From Buchnera aphidicola (Eriosoma lanigerum) (GTDB lineage Bacteria > Pseudomonadota > Gammaproteobacteria > Enterobacterales > Enterobacteriaceae), in assembly GCF_964059125.1 (NCBI RefSeq), contig NZ_OZ060395.1:111070-175069 (forward strand): a stretch of DNA of 64,000 nucleotides, written 5' to 3'. Below the pieces are notes generated by a model that had not been told where the DNA came from, searched no databases, and worked only from the letters and a program-made list of their open reading frames with translations. The number at the start of each line of letters is the position of its first letter. The first letter of the stretch is position 1. This document shows, in pieces, positions 63,883-64,000 of this stretch. Position numbers and translations under genes: made by a program.

Positions 63883-64000
63883 ATTTTTATATTTTTATGG
63901 TATGAAACATTATTTCTATAAATTAGTGATAACATAAATTAATATTTATACTAAATCATAAGATTAATAATTATATTATATAATATATTATTTTTTTTTT
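63883..64000. other. Spacer after alx ending in a T run
   Basis: A/T-only sequence with no gene. The window ends in a T run (63991-64000) that may continue beyond it. Confidence 0.5.

Overview
This very AT-rich window looks like part of the chromosome of Buchnera aphidicola, the obligate aphid endosymbiont, or a very close relative. The proteins are recognisable enterobacterial orthologues of near E. coli length. Intergenic DNA is almost pure A+T with long homopolymers. Neighbouring genes kept the E. coli order after intervening genes were lost (cnu-rsxA without ydgK, surA-rsmA-apaH without pdxA and apaG, dapB-carA-carB, ileS-lspA, dnaK-dnaJ, nuoA to nuoN). I see no phage, insertion sequence, CRISPR array or other mobile DNA. 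The aphid host cannot be named from the sequence.

Layout: (1) 1-8.9 kb: tilS (cut by the window edge), tRNA-Val, ribC, cnu, the six-gene rsxABCDGE membrane oxidoreductase operon and nth. (2) 9.3-22.7 kb: tyrS, sufA, ydiK, aroH, then a translation block thrS-infC-rpmI-rplT-pheS-pheT-ihfA, then tgt. (3) 23-33 kb: glyQ-glyS, nfo, rplY, yabI, surA, rsmA, apaH, folA. (4) 33-42.4 kb, minus strand: carB, carA, dapB, lspA, ileS. (5) 43-47 kb: rpsT, and dnaK-dnaJ behind a preserved sigma-32 promoter. (6) 47.3-62.4 kb: all 13 genes of respiratory complex I. (7) 62.9-63.9 kb: alx (TerC family).

The content fits a nutritional symbiont: host-useful synthesis (aroH for aromatic amino acids, dapB for lysine, carAB for arginine and pyrimidines, ribC for riboflavin), aerobic respiration, chaperones and translation. 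Very little regulation is visible.

The most interesting signals are small. tilS is split by an 11-A run exactly one base short of the intact frame, while the other roughly 1.1 kb stays open and conserved. The enzyme should be indispensable because ATA codons are common here, so rescue by transcriptional slippage is likely. ThrRS and PheRS keep synthetic-site motifs but have lost most of their editing-site residues, while IleRS keeps its editing motifs. Long homopolymers (17-22 bases) are all T on the + strand whatever the gene direction, and one sits in the loop of an otherwise perfect terminator hairpin. GC-containing hairpins survive between dnaK and dnaJ, after rplT, after aroH and between convergent genes.
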